Positions 52,039-59,994 are shown, counted from the first letter of the stretch. The stretch: DNA of 64,000 nucleotides from Fen-1362 sp049516395 (GCA_049516395.1 JBEKTD010000013.1:4112-68111); one strand, 5' to 3'. Program-made: numbers and translations. Notes: generated by a model from the letters alone, not told the origin.

Positions 52039-53082
52039 TTATTCCCATCGCCCGTCAATTTTAGTGCCACAGTCGGGACAGGTTGAGTTCTTAATTTCGT
52101 TCGAGTCGACATTATAGCCGATTCGCTCGATAAGCGGGTGGCCGCATTTATAACAATATGTGTTTTCCTGTTTTGAGCCGGGTACGTTGCCGAGATAGAC
52201 GTAGTGCAGGCCCGCCTGTTTGCCGATTTCATAAGCCCGCTGGAGCGACTTGGGCGGGGTTGGTTGTGAATTGGCATATTTATATTGCGGATAGAATCGG
52301 CTGATATGCCAGGGAAAATCGAGGCCGGCTTTTGTAACAAGGAAATCGGCAAGCCGTTTTAACTCCTCATCGGAATCATTTTCATCGGGTAATAGCAGCG
52401 TTGTTGTTTCCATCCATATATTTGTATGTTTGGCAATATATTCAATAGTATCAAGAACGGGCTGGAGCTTCGCCTTGCACAATCGGCGATAATAATCTTC
52501 GCTGAACGCTTTCAAATCCACATTTATCGCATCAAGCCACTCGGCTGCGAAATCAATCGCCTCTCTGGTCTGGTAGCCGTTGCTGACGAAGACGTTTTTC
52601 AGACCATTTTGCTTTGCCAATTTAGCGCAGTCGGCAGCCAGCTCCATAAAAATGGTCGGTTCGGTATATGTGTAGGAAATGCTTTTGCAGCCGTATTGAA
52701 TAGCGGCGTTTATGATTTGTTCGGGGCTGATGGCCTCACCCTCAAATTCGCCGGTTTCGACAACTGCCTGGCTAATCTGCCAGTTCTGGCAGAATTCGCA
52801 GCGGAAATTGCAGCCCATAGTCGCAATCGAAAAGCTTTTACTTCCCGGCTGGAAATGAAACAACGGCTTTTTCTCTATCGGGTCGGGATTCGCTGAGACA
52901 ATTTTGTCGTAATTGAGCGAGTACAGAACACCGGCGATATTCCTGCGGACGGCGCATATACCGGTCTTACCCTCGGCAATAAGGCAACGGTGCGCACAAA
53001 GAAAACACTGCACCTTATTGCCTTGTGCTTGTTCCCACAAGACGGCTTGTTTTAGATATTGCTGGGCTGTCATCGGTTTCAC
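52039..53082 (-). CDS. amrS: AmmeMemoRadiSam-system radical SAM enzyme
   Basis: 347 residues. An N-terminal Cys-rich segment (CFLCAHRCLIAEGKTGICAVR) precedes the radical SAM cluster motif CNFRCEFCQNW (about 90-100). SYTYTEPTIFMELAADCAKL and the TTLLLPDENDSD region follow. A C-terminal zinc-ribbon-like part has CYKCG and CPDCG. This is the layout of the radical SAM partner of the AMMECR1 and Memo proteins, recently linked to tRNA or other RNA/protein modification; the other partners are not in this window. It lies 3 bp upstream of pdxB on the same strand. Confidence 0.9.
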   Translation of the reverse strand: MKPMTAQQYLKQAVLWEQAQGNKVQCFLCAHRCLIAEGKTGICAVRRNIAGVLYSLNYDKIVSANPDPIEKKPLFHFQPGSKSFSIATMGCNFRCEFCQNWQISQAVVETGEFEGEAISPEQIINAAIQYGCKSISYTYTEPTIFMELAADCAKLAKQNGLKNVFVSNGYQTREAIDFAAEWLDAINVDLKAFSEDYYRRLCKAKLQPVLDTIEYIAKHTNIWMETTTLLLPDENDSDEELKRLADFLVTKAGLDFPWHISRFYPQYKYANSQPTPPKSLQRAYEIGKQAGLHYVYLGNVPGSKQENTYCYKCGHPLIERIGYNVDSNEIKNSTCPDCGTKIDGRWE

Positions 53083-53188
53083 CTGATATATATACTTTCC
53101 GGCTTCGCCGATTCAGTATATTGAATTGCTCAGGCGAAATCAAACCATTCGATGTTATCCGGGGCGGGTCCTCGTTACCATCGGGACG

Positions 53189-53383
53189 CTATGCCCTGCC
53201 GATGCGTTTCAGATAGGCCTTTGATTTCTTAAGCCCCATCCTTGACGCTTTCTTTTTCACGGCGTCGGTTTTGCGTCCAACTTTTTTGGCGATTTTGGAA
53301 GTGGCGGTTACGGGAAACAACCTTTTGAGCAGGTTGAGGTCCCCTTTACTCCACTGTCCCCTTGGAGTTCTTTTCTTTGCCAT
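53189..53383 (-). CDS. Small basic helix-turn-helix-like protein
   Basis: 64 residues, very basic. The core GQWSKGDLNLLKRLFP then TSKIAKKVGRKTDAVKKKAS has the three-helix pattern of SANT/Myb-like domains, where the last helix contacts DNA. It ends in a Lys/Arg tail (KKSKAYLKRIGRA). A mild GGGG-rich ribosome site stands before the ATG. It is a likely DNA-binding protein, perhaps nucleoid-associated; the target is unknown. Divergent from metXW by 200 bp. Confidence 0.65.
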   Translation of the reverse strand: MAKKRTPRGQWSKGDLNLLKRLFPVTATSKIAKKVGRKTDAVKKKASRMGLKKSKAYLKRIGRA

Positions 53384-53585
53384 TTGTGTCCCCTTTCACA
53401 AATATAGGTGCCATAATATATCCCCATCGAGGGACGACACCATTACGTGACAATTTACATATACGACGCAACCGTGTCAAATGTTTTTTGCGACAATAGG
53501 AATATAAAATTACAGGCCGGAAGCATTGAATAAAGGCCCCCATATACTTTACAGGCCAGTTATTTGAGGTATACTGAGGGTTATT

Positions 53586-55385
53586 ATGGCGAACTTGAAG
53601 GAAAACTCGGTTGGTATAGTTAAAACGCAGATAATACGGGTTGTGGAGGAAAACAACCCGATAGAGCTTGCGTGCGGCAAGACACTTGGGCCGATCGACG
53701 TGGCATACGAGACATACGGCAAACCCGACGCGACGGGAGATAACGTTGTCCTGATTTGCCATGCCCTTAGCGGCAACGCCCATGTCGCGGGATTAAACAG
53801 CCCTGATGACCGCAAACCCGGCTGGTGGGACAATATGGTCGGGCCTGGGAAGGGTATTGATACCAATAAATATTTTGTGATTTGCTCGAATTTTTTAGGC
53901 GGCTGCTCCGGCACGACCGGGCCGTCATCGATTAATCCCAAAACCGGCAAACCATACGGGCTTGATTTCCCAATTATCACCATAGCCGACATGGTGAAGG
54001 TCCAAAAGCTGCTGCTGGATAAGCTCGGGGTAAAAAAATTGTTAGCCGTGTTAGGCGGTTCGATAGGCGGGATGCAGGTTTTGCAGTGGACGATTTCGTA
54101 TCCCGATTTTGTAAAAGCGGCCATACCGATAGCGACGACAAGTCACTTAAGCGCACAATCGATAGCGTTTGACGCGGTGGGGCGAAATGCGATACTGGCC
54201 GACGCGAATTTCGCCGACGGGCAGTATCACAATAAGGGGCAGCCGGCTGAAGGACTCGGTATAGCGAGGATGATTGGCCATATTACGTATCTTTCAGAAG
54301 AAAGTATGCGTGAGAAATTCGGCAGAAAATTACGCACCGCCGAAGATTACAAATACGATTTTGCCTCGGAGTTTGCCGTCGAGACATATCTTGATTATCA
54401 GGGGCAAAGCTTCGTCGAACGGTTCGACGCCAACAGTTACCTTTACATTACCAAGGCGTCGGATTATTTCGACCTTACAAAGGACTACGGCTCACTGCAA
54501 CAGGCGTTCGCTAACGCTCAAAGCCGGTTTTTTATCGTGAGCTTGTCAAGCGACTGGCTTTTCACGCCTGCCCAGTCGAGGGCGATAGCCGAAGCGATTG
54601 CCGCGAATCGCAAGGATGTCAGCTACTGCGATATCGCCTCGCCTTATGGTCACGACGCGTTTTTGCTGGAGATTAACACACTTGGACAACTTATCTGCTG
54701 TTTTTTAAAAGCGACCTATGACCCGCAGAATCGCAAACCATGTTCCTGTATTGCGAAGCGAAAACAAGGGCTGGATGTTTTCGACCAGCCGCAAAGAGCA
54801 CGTGTTGATTATGACCTCATAGAATCGCTTATTGAGCCGAACAGCACAGTGCTTGACGTTGGCTGCGGCAGCGGGGAGCTGCTTGCGAATCTTATCCGGG
54901 ACAAACACATAAAAGGCGAAGGCGTCGAACTCGGCCAGGAATATGTGCTGGATTGTATCTGCCGGGGATTGCCGGTTATTCAGCAGGATGTCGAGCAGGG
55001 GCTTGATTATTATGCCGACAAGAGCTTCGATTACGTGATACTCTCGCAGACGGTGCAGACGCTGAAAAATCCCGAAAAGGCGCTTCTTGAAATGCTGCGC
55101 GTCGGTAAAAAGGTGATTGTCAGCTTCCCGAATTTCGCGCACTGGCGATGCAGATTACAAATGGCGTTTTTGGGCAAGGCGCCGGTAACCGGCAACCTGC
55201 CTTTCGAATGGTATAATTCGCCGAACGTGCACTTCTTCACTATTAAGGATTTCGACAGGTTCTGTGACAAGCTCGGCGTAAAGGTTGAAAATAAAATAGC
55301 GTTGAGCGCAACGCGGGGCAACCAGGTAAAGTTTACGCCGAATCTTTTCGCCGAGCAGGCGGTTTATGTAACGAGCAGGGATTAG
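53586..55385 (+). CDS. metXW: Fused homoserine O-acetyltransferase / MetW protein
   Basis: 599 residues. Residues about 1-385 are MetX (alpha/beta-hydrolase): HALSGNAHVAG, nucleophile Ser in GGSIGGMQVLQW (about 158-169), Asp in SSDWLFTP and His in YGHDAFLLE. It acetylates (or succinylates) homoserine. After a Cys-containing linker, residues about 410-599 are MetW: VLDVGCGSGELL, DYVILSQTVQTLKNP and SFPNFAHWRCRLQ. MetW is often a separate gene directly after metX, needed for MetX activity in some groups. GAGGG precedes the ATG. No SAM riboswitch was recognised upstream. Confidence 0.95.
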   Translation: MANLKENSVGIVKTQIIRVVEENNPIELACGKTLGPIDVAYETYGKPDATGDNVVLICHALSGNAHVAGLNSPDDRKPGWWDNMVGPGKGIDTNKYFVICSNFLGGCSGTTGPSSINPKTGKPYGLDFPIITIADMVKVQKLLLDKLGVKKLLAVLGGSIGGMQVLQWTISYPDFVKAAIPIATTSHLSAQSIAFDAVGRNAILADANFADGQYHNKGQPAEGLGIARMIGHITYLSEESMREKFGRKLRTAEDYKYDFASEFAVETYLDYQGQSFVERFDANSYLYITKASDYFDLTKDYGSLQQAFANAQSRFFIVSLSSDWLFTPAQSRAIAEAIAANRKDVSYCDIASPYGHDAFLLEINTLGQLICCFLKATYDPQNRKPCSCIAKRKQGLDVFDQPQRARVDYDLIESLIEPNSTVLDVGCGSGELLANLIRDKHIKGEGVELGQEYVLDCICRGLPVIQQDVEQGLDYYADKSFDYVILSQTVQTLKNPEKALLEMLRVGKKVIVSFPNFAHWRCRLQMAFLGKAPVTGNLPFEWYNSPNVHFFTIKDFDRFCDKLGVKVENKIALSATRGNQVKFTPNLFAEQAVYVTSRD

Positions 55386-55421
55386 TTTGCGAATCTCAAC
55401 AGGTGTTGCAGGAGAAATATA

Positions 55422-55835
55422 ATGGCGGGTATAGAGCGAGTTGGTGTGTCGCTTGAGAAGGAATTGCTTGGGGCATTCGATAAACTGATTGCCGAGAAGG
55501 GTTATCAGAGCCGGTCGGAAGCGATACGCGATTTAATCAGACAGCAGTTAAACGATAATCAGCTACGGAATGATAAGGCCGAGGCGGTCGCCGCGGTTGT
55601 CCTGGTGTATGACCATCACGCAACCGCGATTATGGAACGGTTGACCGAGCTTCAGCATTCGCATGTCCTGAAAACCATTTCTTCTCTGCACATTCATCTT
55701 GACCATCACGATTGCCTTGAGGTGATAGTCTTGCGCGGCAAGGTCGGCGAGATAAACAAAATGGGCGAAAAACTCATAAGCATTAAAGGCGTTAAATTGG
55801 GGCGCGTTAATCTGCTGGCAAATGAAGGCCTGTAA
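55422..55835 (+). CDS. nikR: Nickel-responsive regulator NikR
   Basis: 137 residues. An N-terminal ribbon-helix-helix (ERVGVSLEKELLGAFDKLI, SRSEAIRDLIRQQL) is followed by the ACT-like metal-binding domain. The nickel ligands are conserved: His in QHSH, His-x-His in LHIHLDHHDC, and the Cys (family positions 76, 87, 89, 95). It represses nickel uptake or controls nickel enzymes when nickel is plentiful. GGAGAAAT lies upstream of the ATG. No nickel transporter or hydrogenase gene is in the window, so its targets are elsewhere. Confidence 0.95.
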   Translation: MAGIERVGVSLEKELLGAFDKLIAEKGYQSRSEAIRDLIRQQLNDNQLRNDKAEAVAAVVLVYDHHATAIMERLTELQHSHVLKTISSLHIHLDHHDCLEVIVLRGKVGEINKMGEKLISIKGVKLGRVNLLANEGL

Positions 55836-55899
55836 GCGAAGTATACCCGCGTTTAAGCTTGACAATAACAGGCCTAATCGTTTCTAATATGATTGTGCA

Positions 55900-55973
55900 G
55901 GGCGATTAGCTCAGCTGGTTAGAGCGCACGGATCACACCCGTGAGGTCACAGGTTCGAACCCTGTATCGCCCA
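55900..55973 (+). tRNA. tRNA-Val(CAC)
   Basis: 74 bases with perfect 7-bp acceptor stem GGGCGAT/ATCGCCC, D arm GCTC/GAGC, anticodon stem CACGG/CCGTG around loop ATCACAC (anticodon CAC, reading GTG), and T arm ACAGG-TTCGAAC-CCTGT. The discriminator base is A; CCA is not encoded. tRNA 3' ends are common integration sites, and a gene-poor accessory region with recombinase remnants begins right after it, but no second copy of its 3' end was seen. Confidence 0.95.
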
Positions 55974-56463
55974 TTTAAATAACCCTTTTTATTCTTCCAC
56001 CGCAATACTAGAGTGGTAAACCGTAGATGGCGTTATCCGCCAATGGCGGACAGGCGGAAGCCTGAAACCCGTAGTAGTTTACTACAAGAAGTTGTATCAT
56101 TTCTTTTCAGCTGTAAAATTTAATTCCTGAATTAACCTGATTTTCTTTCACGCAGAATTCACGCAAAATAATAAAAATGTGTTAATTTAGTTTTTTGGCC
56201 TTCTAAAAGTATGACAAGTTTTGCTTGGCAAATGAGACAAATTTACCCTTAAATTAACAGACAGTTTCGAATCACCCGATGTCCCTGAATAGCTACAGCA
56301 GTACATTAATGTCTGAAGCACCGAGGCTACCGATATGCCCAAACAAGCGTATGGCACCCATTAAGAAAGATCTGCTCGTATGTAATTTTTTTGTAGGAAT
56401 GACCTGATAATATCAAGTTTTCGGGTCTTTTCGGCCAGAAAACATAACACACAAGATTTTCAG
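55974..56463. other. Non-coding stretch at island left end
   Basis: About 490 bases, AT-rich. It contains a hairpin near 56037-56056 (TCCGCC-AAT-GGCGGA followed by CAGGCGGA) and no convincing gene on either strand. It is probably decayed island or integration-junction DNA. Confidence 0.5.
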
Positions 56464-56600
56464 CCTTTCCCTTACCTACCTCTTCACTACACTTTGTCCC
56501 ACTTTATGCTGACGGCGAACACTGTTGGTGCAATCGGATTATATATCCGTGTTCAAAGGCTTCTTGGCCATACAGATTTACAAATGGCTACAAGCGATTA
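56464..56600 (+). pseudogene. Tyrosine recombinase C-terminal remnant A
   Basis: An open frame without a usable start reads LPLHYTLSHFMLTANTVGAI then GLYIRVQRLLGHTDLQMATS. The end matches the conserved C-terminal region of phage-type integrases (xxxQRLLGHxDLQMTTxYxH). The catalytic HxLRH has decayed to HYTLSH, and the C-terminal Tyr region is lost where the sequence meets the truncated TIR-domain gene. A homologous remnant lies at 61990-62080. Confidence 0.7.
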
Positions 56601-56721
56601 CATCGTATGTAACCTCGACTCCGACTGACTTTAATTCATGAACAAGGTACGCGAAGTAACCTTTGGCATTGTCGGCCCAAGCATAAGTTATCCAAACTTT
56701 GGGCTGTGGATGATTAGTCAT
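56578..56721 (-). pseudogene. Truncated TIR-domain gene (5' fragment)
   Basis: A 47-codon frame starts at the ATG at 56721 and reads PKVWITYAWADNAKGYFAYL then VHELKSVGVEVTYDVIA. This matches the first strand and helix of TIR domains (VFISYAWxDN...FVxxLxxxLxxxGxxVxxD). After DVIA the homology stops and the next few codons are antisense of the recombinase remnant. A GAGGAG ribosome site stands 15 bases before the start, and a decayed copy of the island promoter repeat lies upstream. The rest of the TIR gene is missing from the window. Confidence 0.65.
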
Positions 56722-56750
56722 TGATACTGTTTAACTCCTCTCGTCGCCGA

Positions 56751-56820
56751 ACAATGATAATACAATCTGTATAAAACGGGAGATACAGACTATTTCTGCC
56801 AACCACTAAGTTTCTATTAA
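56751..56820 (-). promoter_or_regulatory. Island promoter-repeat, copy 1 (upstream of TIR fragment)
   Basis: On the minus strand it starts TTTAATAGAAACTTAGTGG, continues with CGTTTTATACAGATTG and ends with TATTAT at 56757-56762. The 16-base spacer is the same as in copies 2 and 3, but the -35 position reads ATCTCC instead of TTGAAC/TTGACC, so this promoter is decayed. Its first bases supply the stop codon of the VOC gene. Confidence 0.6.
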
Positions 56821-57182
56821 ATCTTGAACTGAGCCCCATGAGGCCATATTTCTGATTCTGGCTGATCAAACTGAAGAAACTCGACTGGGGCATCATTAAC
56901 AACAACGAAAGCAATTGTCACACCTTTAGCGGGGCTGTTTGGCTCGATGATTACGTTCTTGCCGGCAATTTCTGCTTCGATGTCGTCTACAACAAAAGCT
57001 ACATGTGGAACTGTTTTCACCAACTCCGGCAAGGGACAATCGGAATCGAAATTAATCCACTCAATGCCATACGGATTTTGATAATACTTGGATGCAGTCA
57101 TCTTGTATTCGGGGCTGTAGTCTTCCTTAGGTAAAGGTTTATTAGTGGGAATTCCGATATGATGATATCGAAGTTTTGCCAT
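56817..57182 (-). CDS. VOC (glyoxalase-like) family protein
   Basis: 121 residues from the ATG at 57182 (GGAG 7 bases upstream). The single betaalphabetabetabeta half (LRYHHIGIPTNKPLP ... HVAFVVDDIEAEIAGKN, AFVVVNDAPVEFLQF) is that of the vicinal oxygen chelate family. A metal-site His (HHIG), His in PHVAF and Glu in VEFLQF are the expected ligands. Possible roles include lactoylglutathione lyase-like or antibiotic/dioxygenase activity. It is bracketed by copies 1 and 2 of the promoter-repeat, so it forms a self-contained gene unit. Confidence 0.85.
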   Translation of the reverse strand: MAKLRYHHIGIPTNKPLPKEDYSPEYKMTASKYYQNPYGIEWINFDSDCPLPELVKTVPHVAFVVDDIEAEIAGKNVIIEPNSPAKGVTIAFVVVNDAPVEFLQFDQPESEIWPHGAQFKI

Positions 57183-57198
57183 TTTATTTCTCCTACAG

Positions 57199-57285
57199 AA
57201 CAACGATTATTCAGTCTGTATAAAACGGTTCAAAGACATATCCCGGCCTTAAGTTTCAGCTAAAATAAATATAAATCCTTTTGTT
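57199..57285 (-). promoter_or_regulatory. Island promoter-repeat, copy 2 (promoter of VOC gene)
   Basis: On the minus strand a TTGAAC -35 box (57228-57233), 16-base spacer and AATAAT -10 box (57206-57211) lie 23 bases before the VOC ATG. Upstream it shares GGATTTATA, GAAACTT and GGCCGGGAT with copy 3. Likely start of transcription is near 57199. Confidence 0.7.
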
Positions 57286-57423
57286 GTTGACGCCAAGCGT
57301 TCCGCGGGCAGGCAGGCGAAAGACGAGCAACACCTGTCTGCGACTTGCGTGCTTTTGACAAACAAACGTTTTAATTTTTAACCACAGATTCCTTTGACTG
57401 CCGCTCAGGACAAGTAACACGGA

Positions 57424-57843
57424 TTAAACGGGTTTAGTCAGTCGAGTAGACGTACTCGTCGCAGTCATTTCTCGAAGTGATGCGTATGCCCAAATGAATA
57501 GGCCAAGAAAAGCAAGGTCAAAAATGGCAAACGGTTTCCACATGTTTGGAATCCCCGCGGCGAACCAGTGGAAAAACACAACGCCGCAATACGACACTTT
57601 GAGCAGCATACCGTAAGGAATCAGGTTCTTGTTGAGTAAGGGTTTCCTCGCAATCGCGCAGAACATGAGTGCGAAAACAATGAGGAGTGCGGCGGGGAAC
57701 TGCACGTACCCAGGATGATTGGGTGGCGTCACCTGGATCCACTCAAACACGCGGCCGCCTGCAAATAGAAACAGCACTCCCAACACCCCATCGTAAAGTG
57801 CAGCGATGATGAACAACAGCGATACTGTCTCTTCTTTCTTCAT
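57424..57843 (-). CDS. Hypothetical four-helix membrane protein (DoxX-like layout)
   Basis: 139 residues from the ATG at 57843, with AAGGAG 7-8 bases upstream. Four hydrophobic segments are seen at about 7-28, 46-64, 76-95 and 101-121, a layout similar to DoxX-type or small membrane proteins, though no signature is certain. It ends in a Thr/Ser-rich tail. Its ATG overlaps the radical SAM stop (ATGA), so it is the last gene of a three-gene coupled operon. Confidence 0.7.
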   Translation of the reverse strand: MKKEETVSLLFIIAALYDGVLGVLFLFAGGRVFEWIQVTPPNHPGYVQFPAALLIVFALMFCAIARKPLLNKNLIPYGMLLKVSYCGVVFFHWFAAGIPNMWKPFAIFDLAFLGLFIWAYASLREMTATSTSTRLTKPV

Positions 57844-59165
57844 GAAGATGCTCCTTTCTGCCTCCGTTGGCGAAGGCTTTCCTTGAATGTATGTCTTCTC
57901 CAATTGGTAAACTCCTCGCTGTAGAGTTCTACTACCAGCTTTTTGAACCGGTCGTGCAATTGCTCAACCGACATTCCCGCGGGGCGGAAGTTGATGTCAA
58001 ACAATGTGCATTTCTTCCAGTTCCGAGGCTCGATCAACCTGCCTTCGCTCTCCATGCGAGCGTAAAGGGGAGTGCCCGGAAAAGGTGTCATGATAGTGAT
58101 CTGCACTTCATAGAGTTTGGCTGTTCTGACAAAAGAGAAGACCTGGTCGAAGATATCGGGTGTATGCCCATCCAAGCCAATGATAAAGCACCCGTTCACC
58201 GTGATGCCATGAGACTGGATGGTCGCAATGGCGTCTCGGTAGTGTGAGAACTGCTTCAGTTTCCAATCGTTACTTAGTTCCAGTTCGTGTAGGCCTGCTT
58301 CCACTGGACTCTCCAAGCCAATCAGTACCTGAGCACATCCGGAATCCCGCATTAGGTCCAACAAATCCTCGTCCTGGGCTACCGAAAGATCCGTTTCTGC
58401 AAACCACCGGATTCCCTTTGACTTGAAGTGCTTCAGGAGTTCTTTCCAGTACGCACGATCCACGAGACTGTTATCGTCGGCGAACTCAATGAATGGGTGT
58501 TTCCAGATGGTAAAAATGCGGTCGATTTCTGCTAATACATTAGATACAGGTTTCTGCTTGTATTTTTCCGTGAGGATGACAGAGCTTGCGCAAAATTCAC
58601 ATCGGTGAGGACATCCTCGGCTTGTCTGAACCGTGAGTCGGTTGTATTTCGAGATGTCGAGTAACTCGAAGGATGGAACTGGAGAGTCAGCCAAATCATA
58701 GTTGCTTTTGCGGGAGCCGTAGCGTTTTTTGAGGGCAAAGCGTTCGGCATCCTGCAGGACTTCAGGCCAGCATGGTTCTCCTTCGCCAATTACGACTGCA
58801 TCGCAAAACTGCAATGCTTCGTCCGGCAAAACGGTGACATGCGGTCCACCCATAAGAACGGGAATGCCCTTGCGCCTGTAACGTTGCGCCAGCTCGTACG
58901 CCTCATCAATCTGGGCGCTGTAGCTTGAAATCGCGATGAGGTCGAAATCCCCAGGAATGTTTTCTCCCTGGGGCAAGTCAGGCATTTCAATGTATTGCAC
59001 ATCATGGTTCGAAGGGGTCAGTGCTGCAAGCGTAAGCAAACCCAGGCTCGGTAGTGAGGCGATGGTCTTGCTGCGTTCGACAAATCCCGGCAGCGTAAGT
59101 CCAAGGCGCAACAATTCACTGTCACAGACCCGTATCCCGCTCATTGCAATAAGTCCGATTCTCAT
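57840..59165 (-). CDS. B12-binding domain radical SAM protein
   Basis: 441 residues from the ATG at 59165; longer upstream reading is the overlapping neighbour gene in another frame. A cobalamin-binding-like Rossmann domain (about 1-150: LASLPSLGLLTLAALTP, FDLIAISSYSAQIDEAYELA, GGPHVTVLPDEAL) lacks the canonical DxHxxG His. The radical SAM domain follows with SRGCPHRCEFCASS (about 184-197) and GLDGHTPDIFDQV. It resembles the BchE/hopanoid/phosphonate-type class that alters lipids or small molecules. It is coupled by ATGA overlaps to both flanking membrane proteins, so its substrate is probably membrane-associated (inference). Confidence 0.88.
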   Translation of the reverse strand: MRIGLIAMSGIRVCDSELLRLGLTLPGFVERSKTIASLPSLGLLTLAALTPSNHDVQYIEMPDLPQGENIPGDFDLIAISSYSAQIDEAYELAQRYRRKGIPVLMGGPHVTVLPDEALQFCDAVVIGEGEPCWPEVLQDAERFALKKRYGSRKSNYDLADSPVPSFELLDISKYNRLTVQTSRGCPHRCEFCASSVILTEKYKQKPVSNVLAEIDRIFTIWKHPFIEFADDNSLVDRAYWKELLKHFKSKGIRWFAETDLSVAQDEDLLDLMRDSGCAQVLIGLESPVEAGLHELELSNDWKLKQFSHYRDAIATIQSHGITVNGCFIIGLDGHTPDIFDQVFSFVRTAKLYEVQITIMTPFPGTPLYARMESEGRLIEPRNWKKCTLFDINFRPAGMSVEQLHDRFKKLVVELYSEEFTNWRRHTFKESLRQRRQKGASS

Positions 59166-59539
59166 ATTGACAGCATCCTCCAGAAAAACAGAACAATAGC
59201 CGTTGTTACTGAAAGAGCCGGGATAAAGAAGATGTGTCTGAAGTACGATTTCCACGCGCTCATATAGCAGACAACAGGCATTGCCACAGCCCCAACTATA
59301 AACAGCGAAGACGGCATAGTCAGGCCCGATTTTATCCCAAGCATTAGGGATGTTAATCCGAACGCCAGGTTCAAGAAGCCAATACCAAAAAACGCAATGT
59401 GACCAAGCCGAATCATTCGTCGAGGCCACGAGGTATAACCACCAAGCCAGTCCTCGCCGTGAAAGAACAGACCTGGAATGGCGCCCGCTACACACCCCAA
59501 AAGGAATCCAATCCATGCTGCATAAATATTTATCATCAT
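59162..59539 (-). CDS. Hypothetical four-helix membrane protein, first gene of radical SAM operon
   Basis: 125 residues from the ATG at 59539 (Met-Met-Ile start); the in-frame sequence upstream is the promoter-repeat and not coding. Four membrane helices are visible: about 4-24, 44-62, 72-90 and 103-121. A hydrophilic loop with GEDWLGGYTSWPRR lies between the first two. No family is recognised. No ribosome site precedes it, and the promoter's expected start point lies only 7-10 bases upstream, so translation may be nearly leaderless. The stop overlaps the radical SAM ATG. Confidence 0.7.
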   Translation of the reverse strand: MMINIYAAWIGFLLGCVAGAIPGLFFHGEDWLGGYTSWPRRMIRLGHIAFFGIGFLNLAFGLTSLMLGIKSGLTMPSSLFIVGAVAMPVVCYMSAWKSYFRHIFFIPALSVTTAIVLFFWRMLSI

Positions 59540-59545
59540 GGCGAT

Positions 59546-59671
59546 AACAATAATTATACGATCTGTATGAACCGGGTCAAAAGCCATCTGCCAAAGGGCA
59601 ATGTTGAGGAACGAAGGTGTGATTCTCTTCCGGCCACAAGTTTCTATCAAATTAACTATAAATCCTCATTT
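59546..59671 (-). promoter_or_regulatory. Island promoter-repeat, copy 3 (promoter of radical SAM operon)
   Basis: On the minus strand a TTGACC -35 box (59575-59580), 16-base spacer CGGTTCATACAGATCG and perfect TATAAT -10 box (59553-59558) make a near-consensus sigma-70 promoter. Upstream lie GGATTTATAGTTAATTTGAT, AGAAACTTGTGGCCGG and the segment shared with the partial copy at 27452-27495. Confidence 0.8.
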
Positions 59672-59780
59672 CCATCGCGTCAAACTTATTATTGAAGTCC
59701 GCCTATAGCATTGCTATTCTCTTAATGGCAGAATAGAATCAATGGTTCAACGTTGCTCAACTCAGGTGGAAATCGCTTAC

Positions 59781-59966
59781 CATAAAAAAATTCATCCGAT
59801 GTTAAGTTTATGGGAAAGCTGACCTTAAAGCAGCTTCTTTTGTTGAAATTGGTCGACATTCATTCGGTTCCGCGATATGATTCCTATGTCGTGAGCGTCT
59901 TTGTGGGCTTTTGAAGTCATACAGGAAGGCGGCCTGATGAATGGGATGAGTATTTTCCCAGTACGG
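59781..59966 (+). repeat. Island 185-bp repeat, copy A
   Basis: Shares long blocks with 62446-62630: TAAGTTTATGGGAAAGCT, GTTGAAATTGGTC, GGGCTTTTGAAGTCATACAG and GGCGGCCTGATG, overall roughly three-quarters identical with small gaps. It lies just upstream of the TlpA-type gene. On the minus strand both copies encode a similar RPPSCMTSKAH stretch, without a start, so an old coding element is possible. Confidence 0.8.
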
Positions 59967-59994
59967 GCGGAAGAATAAAAAAGGAGAAAATCAA

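Larger units (their letters stand above)
59540..59994. other. Divergent intergenic region in the island
   Basis: The 455 bases hold promoter-repeat copy 3, an inverted repeat around 59715-59735 (ATTCT..AGAAT), and the first copy of a 185-bp island repeat (59781-59966). No additional gene is evident. Confidence 0.6.

Noticed and set aside
53384..53585. SAM riboswitch before metXW
   Set aside because: No recognisable SAM-I or SAM-II core; only an AT-rich stretch and a normal ribosome site.
59540..59650. N-terminal extension of the membrane protein at 59162-59539
   Set aside because: The added codons lie within the promoter-repeat, which also occurs before unrelated genes.
56700..59680. Integron gene-cassette array with attC sites
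   Set aside because: Gene units separated by repeats suggested it, but the repeats lack paired RYYYAAC/GTTRRRY core sites and imperfect palindromy, they contain promoters, and no integron integrase is present.
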